A stretch of 64,000 bases of DNA from Mycobacterium sp. MS1601 (GTDB lineage Bacteria; Actinomycetota; Actinomycetes; Mycobacteriales; Mycobacteriaceae): the NCBI RefSeq assembly GCF_001984215.1, contig NZ_CP019420.1, forward strand, positions 3,100,001 through 3,164,000. The letters run 5' to 3'. Every line of letters begins with the position of its first letter. Within the stretch, counting starts at the first letter, position 1. Below are positions 47,087 to 55,654 of the stretch, piece by piece. The notes below the pieces were generated by a model. That model searched no databases. It was given only the letters and a program-made list of their open reading frames with translations, and was not told the origin of the DNA. A program made the position numbers and the translations under genes.

Positions 47087-47884
47087 TCAGCCGATCACCG
47101 GGAGTCGGCGCTGCGAGGCGAGTTCGTCGAGGGCCCGCTGCATGACGAGGCGGACATGCGCGTCCACCTCGTCGATATCGGGGTCTTCCCCGAATTCGGC
47201 GGTGATGTCGATGGGATCGAGAACCTGCATGACGATCTTGGTGGGCAGTGGTGCATTGAGGGGAACCACCGCGCTCAGGCCGAAGGGGAAGCCGATGCTG
47301 ACGGGCAGGATCTTGGCCCGTAGCAGCTTGTCGAGCCGCAGCGCCTTGGCCAGCCAGGTGCCGCGGGTCAGATAGATCTGGCTTTCCTGCCCGCCGATCG
47401 CCACCGACGGCACGATGGGCACCCCGGCGTTGATCGCCGCCCGTACGTATCCGGTGCGGCCGTCGAAGTCGATCTTGTTGCGTTCCGTGGTGGGGCGATA
47501 GACGTCGTAGTCGCCGCCGGGGAACACCTGCACCACGCCGCCGGAGCGCAGCGCCTCCTCGGCGTTCTCGTGGTTGGCCCGGATGAACCCGATGCGTCGG
47601 AAGAAATCGGCGGTGGGGCCGGTGAAGATCAGATCGAAGCTCAGCGTGAAGACCGGCCGCTCATAGCCGAAGTGGTCGTAGAACCCGGTGGCGAACACCG
47701 GCATGTCCATGGCGAACAGTCCGCCGGAGTGGTTGCCCACCACCAGCGCGCCGCCCGCAGCGGGAAAGGACTCCAACCCACGGATCTCAGCGCGGTGATA
47801 ACCCTTGATGAGCGGGCGTAACAGGCCGATGACCCGTTCGGTGAAAGCGGGATCCCATTTGGCGACGTCGGTCTTCACTGGCAC
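47087..47884 (-). CDS. Lysophospholipid acyltransferase family protein (PlsC-like)
   Basis: A 265-residue acyltransferase of the PlsC group. The acceptor motif appears as GNHSGGLFAMDMPV, in which Asp follows the His after seven residues rather than four, a variant I also associate with mycobacterial members. Later motifs are VFPGGDYDVYRP and GVPIVPSVAIGGQE. It probably acylates a glycerol-phosphate lipid at the inner membrane. It is first in an operon with the acyl-CoA synthetase and hydrolase, and a KstR-like site lies 13 bp upstream. Confidence 0.85.
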   Translation of the reverse strand: MPVKTDVAKWDPAFTERVIGLLRPLIKGYHRAEIRGLESFPAAGGALVVGNHSGGLFAMDMPVFATGFYDHFGYERPVFTLSFDLIFTGPTADFFRRIGFIRANHENAEEALRSGGVVQVFPGGDYDVYRPTTERNKIDFDGRTGYVRAAINAGVPIVPSVAIGGQESQIYLTRGTWLAKALRLDKLLRAKILPVSIGFPFGLSAVVPLNAPLPTKIVMQVLDPIDITAEFGEDPDIDEVDAHVRLVMQRALDELASQRRLPVIG

Positions 47885-47896
47885 CCCTCGGCGAAG

Positions 47897-47910
47897 TGGA
47901 ACGTGTTCTA
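47897..47910. promoter_or_regulatory. KstR-like site (TnnAACnnGTTnnA)
   Basis: TGGAACGTGTTCTA fits the published KstR consensus TnnAACnnGTTnnA at every fixed position. It lies 13 bp upstream of the acyltransferase-fadD-hydrolase operon. KstR is the TetR repressor of sterol catabolism in mycobacteria. Evidence is motif only. Confidence 0.6.
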
Positions 47911-47929
47911 GTTTTGTGATCGTACCCGG

Positions 47930-48328
47930 TCATTCGGACGGACTGATCTGCAACGCCACCCGCGGCTTGCGACCGCCGGCCAACAGCGCCTCGAGCAAGG
48001 TGATGACGCGGAACTGCAGCCCGTATTTGTTCTTGATCAGCGCTGCGGCCCGCGATACGTATCCCGGCTCGTCGATCACCGCGGCGGTGCCCTTCAGCAC
48101 CGGCGCACCCGCCGCGAATTTGCCCGTTCGGCTGCACGGGCGCATCTCCACCCGCGGGTCCCGGCGCACCCGCTTGACCTTCCACGAGTCAGCCGGCGTC
48201 CACACCACCAGGCGGTCGTCATCCCGGGCGATCCACATCGGCACCGACACCGCTGAACCGTCCCGCTTGAACGTCGTCAGCGCCACGAAGTTCTCGGCGC
48301 CCATCCGTGTCATCAACTCATCCGTCAC
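47930..48328 (-). CDS. PPOX-class (F420-dependent) flavin/deazaflavin reductase-like protein
   Basis: A 132-residue split-barrel protein of the pyridoxamine-phosphate-oxidase-like class: FVALTTFKRDGSAVSVPMW (14-32), LVVWTPADSWKVKRVRRDP (40-58) and VEMRPCSRTGK. Mycobacterial members of this subgroup often use F420H2. The substrate is unknown. It is divergent from nat. Confidence 0.85.
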   Translation of the reverse strand: MTDELMTRMGAENFVALTTFKRDGSAVSVPMWIARDDDRLVVWTPADSWKVKRVRRDPRVEMRPCSRTGKFAAGAPVLKGTAAVIDEPGYVSRAAALIKNKYGLQFRVITLLEALLAGGRKPRVALQISPSE

Positions 48329-48395
48329 GGTGGCGGTGTACCCGCAGTTGTGCCGTCGGATTCACCAGGAAGGGACCGGCACATGAATCCCTTGA

Positions 48396-48413
48396 CCTCA
48401 ACCATGGTTGAGG
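48396..48413. promoter_or_regulatory. MerR/SoxR-type operator before nat
   Basis: CCTCAACCATGGTTGAGG is a perfect 18-bp palindrome with the CCTCAA/TTGAGG ends of SoxR-class MerR operators. It is preceded by TTGACC (-35, 48393-48398), and 18-19 bp later comes a weak -10 (CATCAT, 48417-48422). The long spacer with the dyad inside is the hallmark of MerR-activated promoters. Confidence 0.7.
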
Positions 48414-48429
48414 CACCATCATGGTCGGC

Positions 48430-49260
48430 ATGTCTCACGGCTTCGACGTTCCGGCCTACCTGAAACGCATCGGGTACGACGGCACCCTGGTGCCGTCTCT
48501 CGACACTCTCGACGCACTTGCCGCCGCTCACCTGCGCAGCATCGCCTTCGAGAACCTGACCCCGTTGATGGGCCGGCCCGTGTACGACCTCGGCGCCGAC
48601 ACTCTGTTCGACAAGATGGTGCACCACGCCCGCGGCGGCTACTGCTACGAACAGAACGGCCTGTTCGGCTCTGTGCTGGCCGAACTCGGCTTCGAAGTCG
48701 CGGCCCGCAGTGCCAGGGTGGTGTGGATGAGCCCCGACGGTCTCGACGGCCCCCCGTCGGCGAAAACCCATCAACTGCTGGCTGTAAGAATTCCCGGCGA
48801 CCAGCACCGGTACCTCGTGGACGTGGGATTCGGCGGCCAGACCCCGACTTCGGCGCTGCGCTTCGTCCACGACGAGGTGCAGCAGACGCGTCACGAGCCC
48901 TACCGGTTGCGTGGGCATGGTGGCGAGCACGTACTCGAGACGCTGATCGCAGACCAGTGGCGGCCCATCTACGTCTTCGCCGACCGGCCGGTCCCGCTGA
49001 TCGATCTGCAGGTCGGGAGTTGGTATGTGTCAACACATCCCGAGTCGCATTTTGTCACCGGGCTGTCGGTGGCCATGGCCACCGACGAGGCGCGGTGGAA
49101 CCTCGGTGGCCGCCATCTGAGCGTCCATCACCGCGACGGGCGTACCGACAAGACGGAACTGCGCAACGCCAGTGAGGTACTGGGTGTCCTGATGAACACC
49201 TTCGGTCTGGACGTCGGTGGCCTGGGTGATGTCCACAAGCGCATCACCGAAGTCATCTGA
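48430..49260 (+). CDS. nat: Arylamine N-acetyltransferase
   Basis: The enzyme transfers acetyl or propionyl groups from CoA to arylamines; in mycobacteria it inactivates isoniazid in vitro and is linked to sterol catabolism. The 276-residue product has the triad Cys72 (RGGYCYEQNGLF), His114 (KTHQLL) and Asp131 (YLVDVGFGGQTPTS). Two ATGs are possible, 48421 and 48430. A MerR-type promoter places the transcript start near 48430, so I favour a leaderless message starting MSHGFDV. Confidence 0.93.
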   Translation: MSHGFDVPAYLKRIGYDGTLVPSLDTLDALAAAHLRSIAFENLTPLMGRPVYDLGADTLFDKMVHHARGGYCYEQNGLFGSVLAELGFEVAARSARVVWMSPDGLDGPPSAKTHQLLAVRIPGDQHRYLVDVGFGGQTPTSALRFVHDEVQQTRHEPYRLRGHGGEHVLETLIADQWRPIYVFADRPVPLIDLQVGSWYVSTHPESHFVTGLSVAMATDEARWNLGGRHLSVHHRDGRTDKTELRNASEVLGVLMNTFGLDVGGLGDVHKRITEVI

Positions 49261-49280
49261 AGGTATCGAGACCGGGTGTC

Positions 49281-50351
49281 CTACGACCAGGCTCGCAGGT
49301 CGACGCCGGTGAGCACATCCCAGAGGGCGCCGTCATCAGCTGAGCTGGTGAGTGCCACCCGCCCGAGGCGGCGCGCGAACGACTGGGTACTGCCGAACTC
49401 ACCCGCCCAGGAGTAGGAGCGGCTGGTCGCCGACCACAGCCGGTGCTCGACGGTGACGCCGATGGCACCGTGGAGCTGGTGTGCAACGGTGTTCACCACG
49501 GGTACCACTCGGCCAGTGACGATCTTTGCCAGTGTCACCGCGTAATCGGTTGCCGGGTCGGCAAAACCGTGCTCGGCGGCGGCCTCGACAGCCAGGCTCA
49601 CCGAGGCCCGTGCGCGTTCGATCTCCCCGGCCATCCCCGCCAGTGCATGCTGCACCGACTGGAACCTGCTCAACGGCTTGCCGAACTGAACCCGGTCCCG
49701 GGTGTGGGCCACCGACATCTCGGCGGCCGCGTCCAGTGCGCCGATGATCTGCACACACCGGGCCCAGGCCCCGCGTCGTTTCAGCTCGGTCACCACCTCG
49801 GCGTCCACCTCGGTGCCCGCCACGTCAAATGCGACGGTGTCCCTGGGCTCACCGGCCAGGTTGTGGCCGTCAGTGATGTCCAGATCACCCGGTTCCACGC
49901 TCGCGGCGTGCCACCGTCCACCGGCACACAGCACCAGCACCACCCGCGCCGCTGCCCTGGTCCACGGCACCTCGTACGCGGTGCCGGTCAACCGAGTGCC
50001 CTCGGCGTCGGCGTCGGCGATCGCCACGGTCAGCGGGCCGTCGGCAGGCACGTCCAAACCGGTTGCGGAGGCCAACCACGCTGCCAGCAGATCGGTTTCG
50101 GCCACTGGTGCGGCCACCGCGTGACGCGCCAGCTCGCGCAAAACCACCGCGGATTCGACGGGGCCGGCGCCCTCGCCGGTGGTGATCCGGCTCAGGCCCG
50201 TCTCCTCGAGATGAGCCCAGACGCCGGTATCGAAGTTCTCGGGCAAGCGGTGTCCGGCGGCCTGCCTGCCGATGTCGTCGACCAGCCCGCGAAGCTCAGC
50301 CAGTTCGTCGTCGGACGATGCGGCGAACACGCCGCCTGCCAGCACACTCAT
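49281..50351 (-). CDS. Acyl-CoA dehydrogenase family protein, subunit-like
   Basis: A 356-residue FadE-type protein. The C-terminal FAD/CoA fold is recognisable (RDRVQFGKPLSRFQSVQHAL, VNTVAHQLHGAIGVTVEHRL), but the central FAD-contact segments are weak and the canonical GGTNEVLR-like end is absent. It overlaps the neighbouring FadE (ATGA). In mycobacteria such pairs form alpha2-beta2 enzymes, with one subunit supplying most catalytic residues. Likely substrates are CoA esters of sterol side chains or unusual acids. Confidence 0.87.
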   Translation of the reverse strand: MSVLAGGVFAASSDDELAELRGLVDDIGRQAAGHRLPENFDTGVWAHLEETGLSRITTGEGAGPVESAVVLRELARHAVAAPVAETDLLAAWLASATGLDVPADGPLTVAIADADAEGTRLTGTAYEVPWTRAAARVVLVLCAGGRWHAASVEPGDLDITDGHNLAGEPRDTVAFDVAGTEVDAEVVTELKRRGAWARCVQIIGALDAAAEMSVAHTRDRVQFGKPLSRFQSVQHALAGMAGEIERARASVSLAVEAAAEHGFADPATDYAVTLAKIVTGRVVPVVNTVAHQLHGAIGVTVEHRLWSATSRSYSWAGEFGSTQSFARRLGRVALTSSADDGALWDVLTGVDLRAWS

Positions 50352-51478
50352 CGCAATCCCATCCCCCGCGCGACCACTCCGCGCAGCACCTCATTGGTTC
50401 CGCCCCGCAACGTGAACATCGGGGCGTGCAGCCGCGAAGCTCGAAGCAGCACAGCCAGCTCCGGGTAGTTCGGATCGCTGTGGTGGACGAACTCGAACAA
50501 CTCGGCAGCCAGATCCACCGACTCCTGTTCGAAGCGGGTGCCCAGGTCCTTGACCAGGGCGGCCTGGTTGGCTGCGGCTTCGCCGGCGGCCAGGGCGCGG
50601 GCCACCGACACCGACAGCTGCCGCAACGACACCAGCCTGGCCACCAGGTGCCCGATGGCGGCGGCGTTGCCGTCGTCGATGTCTGCCCGGCCGGACAGCG
50701 CCCGCAACAGCGGCAGCAGTAGTGGGGCGGTGCTCAGAATCCGTTCGGGGCCGCTGCGTTCGAAGGACAGTTCCGAGGTCACCTGGTGCCAGCCGTTGCC
50801 CACCTCGCCCAGTACGGCGTCGTCGTCCACAAACGCGTCCTCGAAGACGAGCTCGTTGAAATGGTGCTCGTCGTCCATGGTGATGATCGGGTCGACAGTC
50901 AGGCCCTCGATGCCCGTCGGCACCAGGAACTGGCTGAACCCGGCGTGGCGGTGTTCGGGATCGGCGGGGCTGGTGCGGGCCAGCACCACGATCTGGTGTG
51001 CCAGGTGCGCACTGCTGGTCCACACCTTGCGACCGTTGAGTATCCAGCCGCCGTCGGTGCGGGTGGCCCGCGTGGAGGCGGCGGCCAGATCCGAGCCGGC
51101 CTGCGGTTCGCTCATGCCGATGCCCGAATAGAACTCACCTCTGGCGATGCGGGGGAGGATGCGCTGACGCTGCTCCTCGGTGCCGTAGGTCAGCAAGCCC
51201 GGCGCCACCTGTCGGTCGGCGAACCAGTGCGCCGCCACCGGGGCGCCCGAGATCAACAGCTCTTCGGTCACGACATAGCGGTGCAGATGCCCGAGACCGT
51301 GCCCCCCGTACTGCTCAGGGATGGTCAGACCGAGGAAGCCGGCGGCACCCAGCCGGGCGCTGAACGCCGGGTCCGCGCCGCACAGCCAGGCGTCCACCTC
51401 GGGCCGCCAACCGTATTCGGTGCGGTCGGCGGCGACGAATTCGCGCACCCGGGTGCGCAGTTCGTTCAGTTCGGTCAT
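50348..51478 (-). CDS. Acyl-CoA dehydrogenase (catalytic-type subunit)
   Basis: A 376-residue FadE with the usual blocks: IPEQYGGHGLGHLHRYVVTE, GIGMSEPQAGSDLAAAST, ILNGRKVWTSSAHLAHQ and C-terminal RGGTNEVLRGVVARGMGLR. It oxidises an acyl-CoA to the 2-enoyl-CoA with FAD. ATG 51478 overlaps the stop of a thioesterase remnant (TGATG); TTG 51481 is a poorer start. It is translated together with the partner FadE at 49281-50351. Confidence 0.9.
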   Translation of the reverse strand: MTELNELRTRVREFVAADRTEYGWRPEVDAWLCGADPAFSARLGAAGFLGLTIPEQYGGHGLGHLHRYVVTEELLISGAPVAAHWFADRQVAPGLLTYGTEEQRQRILPRIARGEFYSGIGMSEPQAGSDLAAASTRATRTDGGWILNGRKVWTSSAHLAHQIVVLARTSPADPEHRHAGFSQFLVPTGIEGLTVDPIITMDDEHHFNELVFEDAFVDDDAVLGEVGNGWHQVTSELSFERSGPERILSTAPLLLPLLRALSGRADIDDGNAAAIGHLVARLVSLRQLSVSVARALAAGEAAANQAALVKDLGTRFEQESVDLAAELFEFVHHSDPNYPELAVLLRASRLHAPMFTLRGGTNEVLRGVVARGMGLR

Positions 51479-51645
51479 CAAAGCCCTCGCGGATCGGCGG
51501 CGACGCGGCCGGTCAGGGCCACCTTCCCGTCGTCGCCCATGGCTTCGGCGTCACCGACCGCGGTCCGGTGGCCCACCCGCATCGGAGTGCCAACATAGCG
51601 CGAGGTGGCACCGGCGAAGAACGGTCGCAGGAAATTCAGGCGGTG
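51478..51645 (-). pseudogene. 3' fragment of a PaaI-type (hotdog) thioesterase
   Basis: In the frame ending at TGA 51478-51480 the minus strand reads NFLRPFFAGATSRYVGTPMR and GDAEAMGDDGKVALTGRV, the C-terminal half of a hotdog acyl-CoA thioesterase. About nine codons further upstream the frame meets a stop (51652-51654), and the catalytic N-terminal half is missing. It is a deletion remnant left between the FadE pair and the divergent AraC-type gene. Its stop still overlaps the FadE start. Confidence 0.75.
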
Positions 51646-51770
51646 GCACCCTCACCGCCTGGCGGCGACTGCGTCGAACTGCGGCGCGGTGATGCGGCAT
51701 GGGACTTGCCCGGCTGAATCACCCCAGCAGGAAACGTCATGTTCAAGCGGGCGGCCGGTGACCATACTCG

Positions 51771-52697
51771 GTGGTCGTGACCGCTGAACCTTCACCGCAG
51801 GGCCGGGACCGATTACGGGAACTGCTCGACGCCATCGTCGAAGGCGAGAACTCCAGCGTCGAAGGCATGGCACGCAGCACATTCGTCTCGGAGTTCCACT
51901 TCTCCCGCGAAGTCCGCAGGCTCACCGGTGAACCTCCGGCCGCGCTGCGCCGCCGCATCATGCTCGAACGCGCGGCATGGCGGCTCCAGCGCGGCGAAGC
52001 AGTGGCTGCCGTCGCCGCCGATGAGGGGTGGTCGTCGGCGGAGGTGTTCTCCCGCGCGTTCCGCCGCAGTTTCGGTACCCCGCCGTCACAGGTGGGCGCC
52101 CAGTTCCGGCTGCCCGCCCCCAACGGTCTGCACTTCCATCCGCCGCAGTCGTTGTGGCTGGACGCCGAGGCCCCCGCAACCACCGATGTCAGCGCTCTGA
52201 TGATGTCTCACGACATCGCCGACACCGGTTATCTGCTCGGCCGAGCCGCTGAGCTGACCGAACAGCAATGGCTACAGGAGGTTTCACCGGGGCAGACGGT
52301 GCTGGACTGGGACGGGCCGGAACCCAGCGTCGGCGCGGTGTTGTGCGCTGTGGTGTGGGCCAAGGAGGTCTGGCTGGCCAGTATCGAGGGCCGCGACTTC
52401 CCGTCCCGCGACGCCACCGACCCCGCCAGAACGGGACCGCACGAGCTGGCCACCCACCACGACGACATCGCTGCGCATTGGATCGCGACCATCACCCGAC
52501 TGGGCGCCGACGGCCGGATGGGCGACACCGTGATCGACGCGCTCTGTGATCCGCCGGAGTCGTTCCAGCTCTACGGCATCGTCGCCCATGTCTTGACCTA
52601 CTCGGCGCACCGCAGGCACCTGGCGCGCGCCATGCTGGCGCGCCTCGGCGTCGAGACCCATCGCGGTGACCCCCTGGAATGGATGAGAGGAAGCTAG
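51771..52697 (+). CDS. AraC-type regulator fused to a DinB-like domain
   Basis: A 308-residue two-domain protein. The N-terminal 110 residues are an AraC-type double helix-turn-helix (STFVSEFHFSREVRRLTGEP, then GWSSAEVFSRAFRRSFGTPP). Residues about 140-300 look like a DinB-type four-helix domain: MMSHDIADTGYLLGRAAEL, then THHDDIAAHWIATI and VLTYSAHRRHLARAML supply spaced histidines for a metal. Start is GTG 51771 or GTG 51777. The next gene begins at the base after its stop, so they form an operon. Confidence 0.8.
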   Translation: MVVTAEPSPQGRDRLRELLDAIVEGENSSVEGMARSTFVSEFHFSREVRRLTGEPPAALRRRIMLERAAWRLQRGEAVAAVAADEGWSSAEVFSRAFRRSFGTPPSQVGAQFRLPAPNGLHFHPPQSLWLDAEAPATTDVSALMMSHDIADTGYLLGRAAELTEQQWLQEVSPGQTVLDWDGPEPSVGAVLCAVVWAKEVWLASIEGRDFPSRDATDPARTGPHELATHHDDIAAHWIATITRLGADGRMGDTVIDALCDPPESFQLYGIVAHVLTYSAHRRHLARAMLARLGVETHRGDPLEWMRGS

Positions 52698-53219
52698 ATG
52701 AGCACGATCTACTACACCGCCTCGAGCCTCGACGGCTTCATCGTCGACCCCGACGGCAGCCTCGACTGGCTGATGTCCCGGGCCATCGACCAGGAGGGCC
52801 CGTTCGGGATGGATGAGTTCATGGCGGGCGTGGGAGCCCTGGTCATGGGGTCGGCCACCTATCTATGGCTGCTGGACAACCAGCCCGGTGACTGGATGTA
52901 CCACCAGCCCAGCTGGGTGATGACACACCGCCCGGAGATCATCGCCGCCGGCCACCCGGTGCGGGTGTATGCGGGAAGCGCCGCCGAGCTGCATCCGATG
53001 CTGGTCGAGGCGGCCGCGGGCAAGAACGTCTGGGTGATGGGCGGCGGGGACATGGCGGCACAGTTCGTCGCCGACGGTCTGGTCGACCAGATGATCGTCA
53101 GCTATGCGCCGTGCACGCTGGGTGCCGGATCCCGGGTGCTGCCGCTGCGCTCGGAGTGGCGACTGGCCGAGTCCGCCGTCAACGGTGATTTTGTGGTTGC
53201 TCGATGGGAGCGCCCCTGA
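52698..53219 (+). CDS. Dihydrofolate-reductase family protein (RibD C-terminal type)
   Basis: A 173-residue reductase-like protein of the RibD C-terminal/DHFR superfamily: IYYTASSLDGFIVDPDGSLD at 4-23, ALVMGSATYLWLL, and KNVWVMGGGDMAAQFVADGL near 113-132 with the nucleotide-binding glycines. Many such proteins act as NADPH reductases of unknown substrate. It is directly coupled to the AraC-DinB gene, which probably regulates or assists it. Confidence 0.85.
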   Translation: MSTIYYTASSLDGFIVDPDGSLDWLMSRAIDQEGPFGMDEFMAGVGALVMGSATYLWLLDNQPGDWMYHQPSWVMTHRPEIIAAGHPVRVYAGSAAELHPMLVEAAAGKNVWVMGGGDMAAQFVADGLVDQMIVSYAPCTLGAGSRVLPLRSEWRLAESAVNGDFVVARWERP

Positions 53220-53313
53220 GCATGCACTCAGCCCGTCGAGACAGAAGTCAGACAACAGAAGTCGACAAGATCGTCGTCTGAGTTCTGCCTCAAACGGCTG
53301 CAGAGACTGTCAC

Positions 53314-54801
53314 TCACTCGGGTGTGTAGCCGAAGGGGAGCAGTACACTCTTCGACTCCGTGTACGAGGCGATGCCCTCCGGTCCGTTCTCGCGGCCGAT
53401 ACCCGAGTTCTTGTACCCGCCGAACGGGGCACCTGGATCAAATGCGTACATGTTCACCGCATAGGTACCGGTGCGAATCTTCTTGGCCACCTTGATCGCT
53501 CGCGCGAAATCGGTGGTGTACACGCTGCCGGCCAGGCCGTAGGCGGAATCGTTGGCGATGCGGATCGCGTCGTCTTCGGTGTCGTAGGGGATGACCGCCA
53601 GCACCGGTCCGAAAATCTCCTCCTGCGCGATGGTCATGGAGTTGTCGACATCGGCGAACACCGTGGGCTGCACGTACCAACCCGAGTCCAGTCCTTCCGG
53701 CCGGCCGCCGCCCACCACCACGCGGGCACCTTCCTCGATGCCCTTCTTGATGTAACCCTCCACCCGGTCGCGCTGCTTCTCCGAGATCAGCGGGCCGATC
53801 ATCGCGGCGGGGTTGTCGGGCAGACCAGCCAGCATCCCGGAGACGCCTGCGGCCAGCTTCTCCACCACCTCGTCGTAGCGAGACCGCGGCGCCAGGATGC
53901 GGGTCTGCCCCACACATGCCTGCCCGGAGTTCATCAGCCCGGAGAACACCAGCATCGGCAGGGTGGAATCCAGGTCGGCATCCTCGAGGATGATCGCCGC
54001 CGACTTGCCACCCAGCTCGAGTGTGCAGGGCTTGAGCTTCTCGGCGGCCACCTTGCCGATCTCCTTGCCGACGGCCGAGCTGCCGGTGAACGTCAGCTTG
54101 TCCAACTCGGGGTTGGTCACCAGCGCACGGCCGGTGTCCACGCCGCCGGGCACGATCGACAACACCCCCTCGGGCAGGCCGGCCTCGGCGAACGCCTCGG
54201 CCATCGCATTGACCGACAGCGGGGTCTCGGCCGCGGGCTTGAGCACGATGGTGCAGCCGGCCAGCAGCGCCGGGCCCAGTTTGTTGCACGCCAGGAAAAA
54301 CGGCACATTCCACGCGATCACCGCGCCCACCACACCCACCGGCTCCTTGAGCACCAGCGTCTGGCCGTAGATGCCGTCGCGGATGTCCTGCCAGGTGAAC
54401 TTGTCGGCCGCCCCCGCGTAGTACTGCAGCGTGGACATCCCGGCGCCGTACTGCATCATGTCGACGATCGTCGCGGGCTGCCCGGTTTCCAGCGTGAGCA
54501 GGTGCTTGAACAGATCGGCCCGCTCCTCGATCAGCTTGGTGGCGCGCTCGATCACCGCGGCGCGTTCGGCCGGTGCCATGGTGGGCCACGGCCCCTCGTC
54601 GAAGGCTGTGCGCGCGGCGGCGCAGGCGGCATTGACGTCGGCCTCGGTGGCCAACGGCACCTGACCCACCTTCTCGCCGGTGGCGGGGGAGAAGACCTCG
54701 ATCACCTCGCCGGTGGCAGGTTCGGTCCACTGGCCGCCGATGAACAGCTTGTCGTACTCGGTCTTGTACGCGGCATCAACGCTCTGTGTCATGAACATCA
54801 C
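53314..54801 (-). CDS. Aldehyde dehydrogenase (Rv0223c-like)
   Basis: A 495-residue NAD(P)-dependent aldehyde dehydrogenase that oxidises aldehydes to acids. The general-base Glu is in LELGGKSA, the catalytic Cys in NSGQACVGQTR, and the Rossmann glycine motif in FTGSSAVGKEIGK. ATGs at 54801 and 54792 are possible. It corresponds to Rv0223c, beside the Rv0224c-like methyltransferase. A KstR-like site with one mismatch is at 54824-54837. Confidence 0.93.
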   Translation of the reverse strand: MMFMTQSVDAAYKTEYDKLFIGGQWTEPATGEVIEVFSPATGEKVGQVPLATEADVNAACAAARTAFDEGPWPTMAPAERAAVIERATKLIEERADLFKHLLTLETGQPATIVDMMQYGAGMSTLQYYAGAADKFTWQDIRDGIYGQTLVLKEPVGVVGAVIAWNVPFFLACNKLGPALLAGCTIVLKPAAETPLSVNAMAEAFAEAGLPEGVLSIVPGGVDTGRALVTNPELDKLTFTGSSAVGKEIGKVAAEKLKPCTLELGGKSAAIILEDADLDSTLPMLVFSGLMNSGQACVGQTRILAPRSRYDEVVEKLAAGVSGMLAGLPDNPAAMIGPLISEKQRDRVEGYIKKGIEEGARVVVGGGRPEGLDSGWYVQPTVFADVDNSMTIAQEEIFGPVLAVIPYDTEDDAIRIANDSAYGLAGSVYTTDFARAIKVAKKIRTGTYAVNMYAFDPGAPFGGYKNSGIGRENGPEGIASYTESKSVLLPFGYTPE

Positions 54802-54823
54802 AGTACCGAGAATCCGGACAAAC

Positions 54824-54837
54824 GAGAACCTGTTCCA
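54824..54837. promoter_or_regulatory. Weak KstR-like site upstream of aldehyde dehydrogenase
   Basis: GAGAACCTGTTCCA matches TnnAACnnGTTnnA except for the first base. It lies 23 bp upstream of the aldehyde dehydrogenase start. Taken with the exact match at 47897 it may reflect shared control; alone it is weak. Confidence 0.35.
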
Positions 54838-54847
54838 GTTCCGGATC

Positions 54848-55612
54848 TCAGGGCTTGTGCAGCACCAGCACCAGATTGCTCACCAGAAACTCCCGGACGC
54901 CGGGGATCGACGTCAACCACCAAGCCCATCGTGGGTGGTAGCGGGGAAATGCCGCCACCAGAGTGCCGGTGCTGGCGGCCCACTCCAGCCCGTCGGCCGC
55001 CGACACCGCAAAAAGCGACGATCCGTAGTTGTTCTTCGGTGGGTGGCCGTGTTTGCGGGTGTAGCGGGCCGCGGCCCGTGCCCCACCCAGGTAGTGCGTC
55101 AGGCCCATCTCGTGGCCGCCGAAGGGGCCCAGCCAGACCGTGTAGGACAGGATCGCCACACCGCCGGGCCGTACCACCCGCAGCATCTCCGCACCCAGCT
55201 GCCACGGCGCCGCGACGTGCTCTGCGACGTTGGACGACAGGCAGACGTCCACGCTGTCGTCGGCGAACGGCAGCGCCATCCCCGACGCCCGGATGAACAG
55301 CCCGGAGCCGCCGAGACGGCCGGGCGCGGCGTGCATCTCGCGCGGGTCGGGCTCGACGCCGATGTAGGTGACGCCGTGGGAGGCGAATGCGTCGGCGAAA
55401 TACCCGGGCCCGCCGCCCACGTCGACGACCGTGCGTCCGGCCAGGGTGGTCCCGGTGACGCCGCGCCACAGGTCGTCGACCATCAGGGCGGTGTCCTGCG
55501 CCAGCGCTCCGTAGAACCGGGCGGGATCGGTCTGCTCGAACCGGAACTGTGACAGCAGCCGCACTGACCGTGCCAGCGTCGCCCTCGTCGCGAACAGGTC
55601 CGTGGCCGTCAT
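54848..55612 (-). CDS. Class I SAM-dependent methyltransferase (Rv0224c-like)
   Basis: A 254-residue methyltransferase with SAM motif VVDVGGGPGYFADAF, acidic strand YIGVEPD and the post-motif VDVCLSSNVAEHV followed by MLRVVRPGGVAILSY. Length and order match Rv0224c, next to the Rv0225-like glycosyltransferase and Rv0226c/Rv0227c-like membrane genes. The substrate is unknown, but the neighbourhood suggests an envelope lipid or polysaccharide. Confidence 0.9.
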   Translation of the reverse strand: MTATDLFATRATLARSVRLLSQFRFEQTDPARFYGALAQDTALMVDDLWRGVTGTTLAGRTVVDVGGGPGYFADAFASHGVTYIGVEPDPREMHAAPGRLGGSGLFIRASGMALPFADDSVDVCLSSNVAEHVAAPWQLGAEMLRVVRPGGVAILSYTVWLGPFGGHEMGLTHYLGGARAAARYTRKHGHPPKNNYGSSLFAVSAADGLEWAASTGTLVAAFPRYHPRWAWWLTSIPGVREFLVSNLVLVLHKP

Positions 55613-55654
55613 CGGAGGCGAGGTTACCGAACCAGCCCATTACGCTGGCTGGCG

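Noticed and set aside
53104-55296. 730-codon open frame opposite the aldehyde dehydrogenase and methyltransferase
   Set aside because: It spans two well-supported genes on the other strand and has a low-complexity His/Arg/Gly composition.
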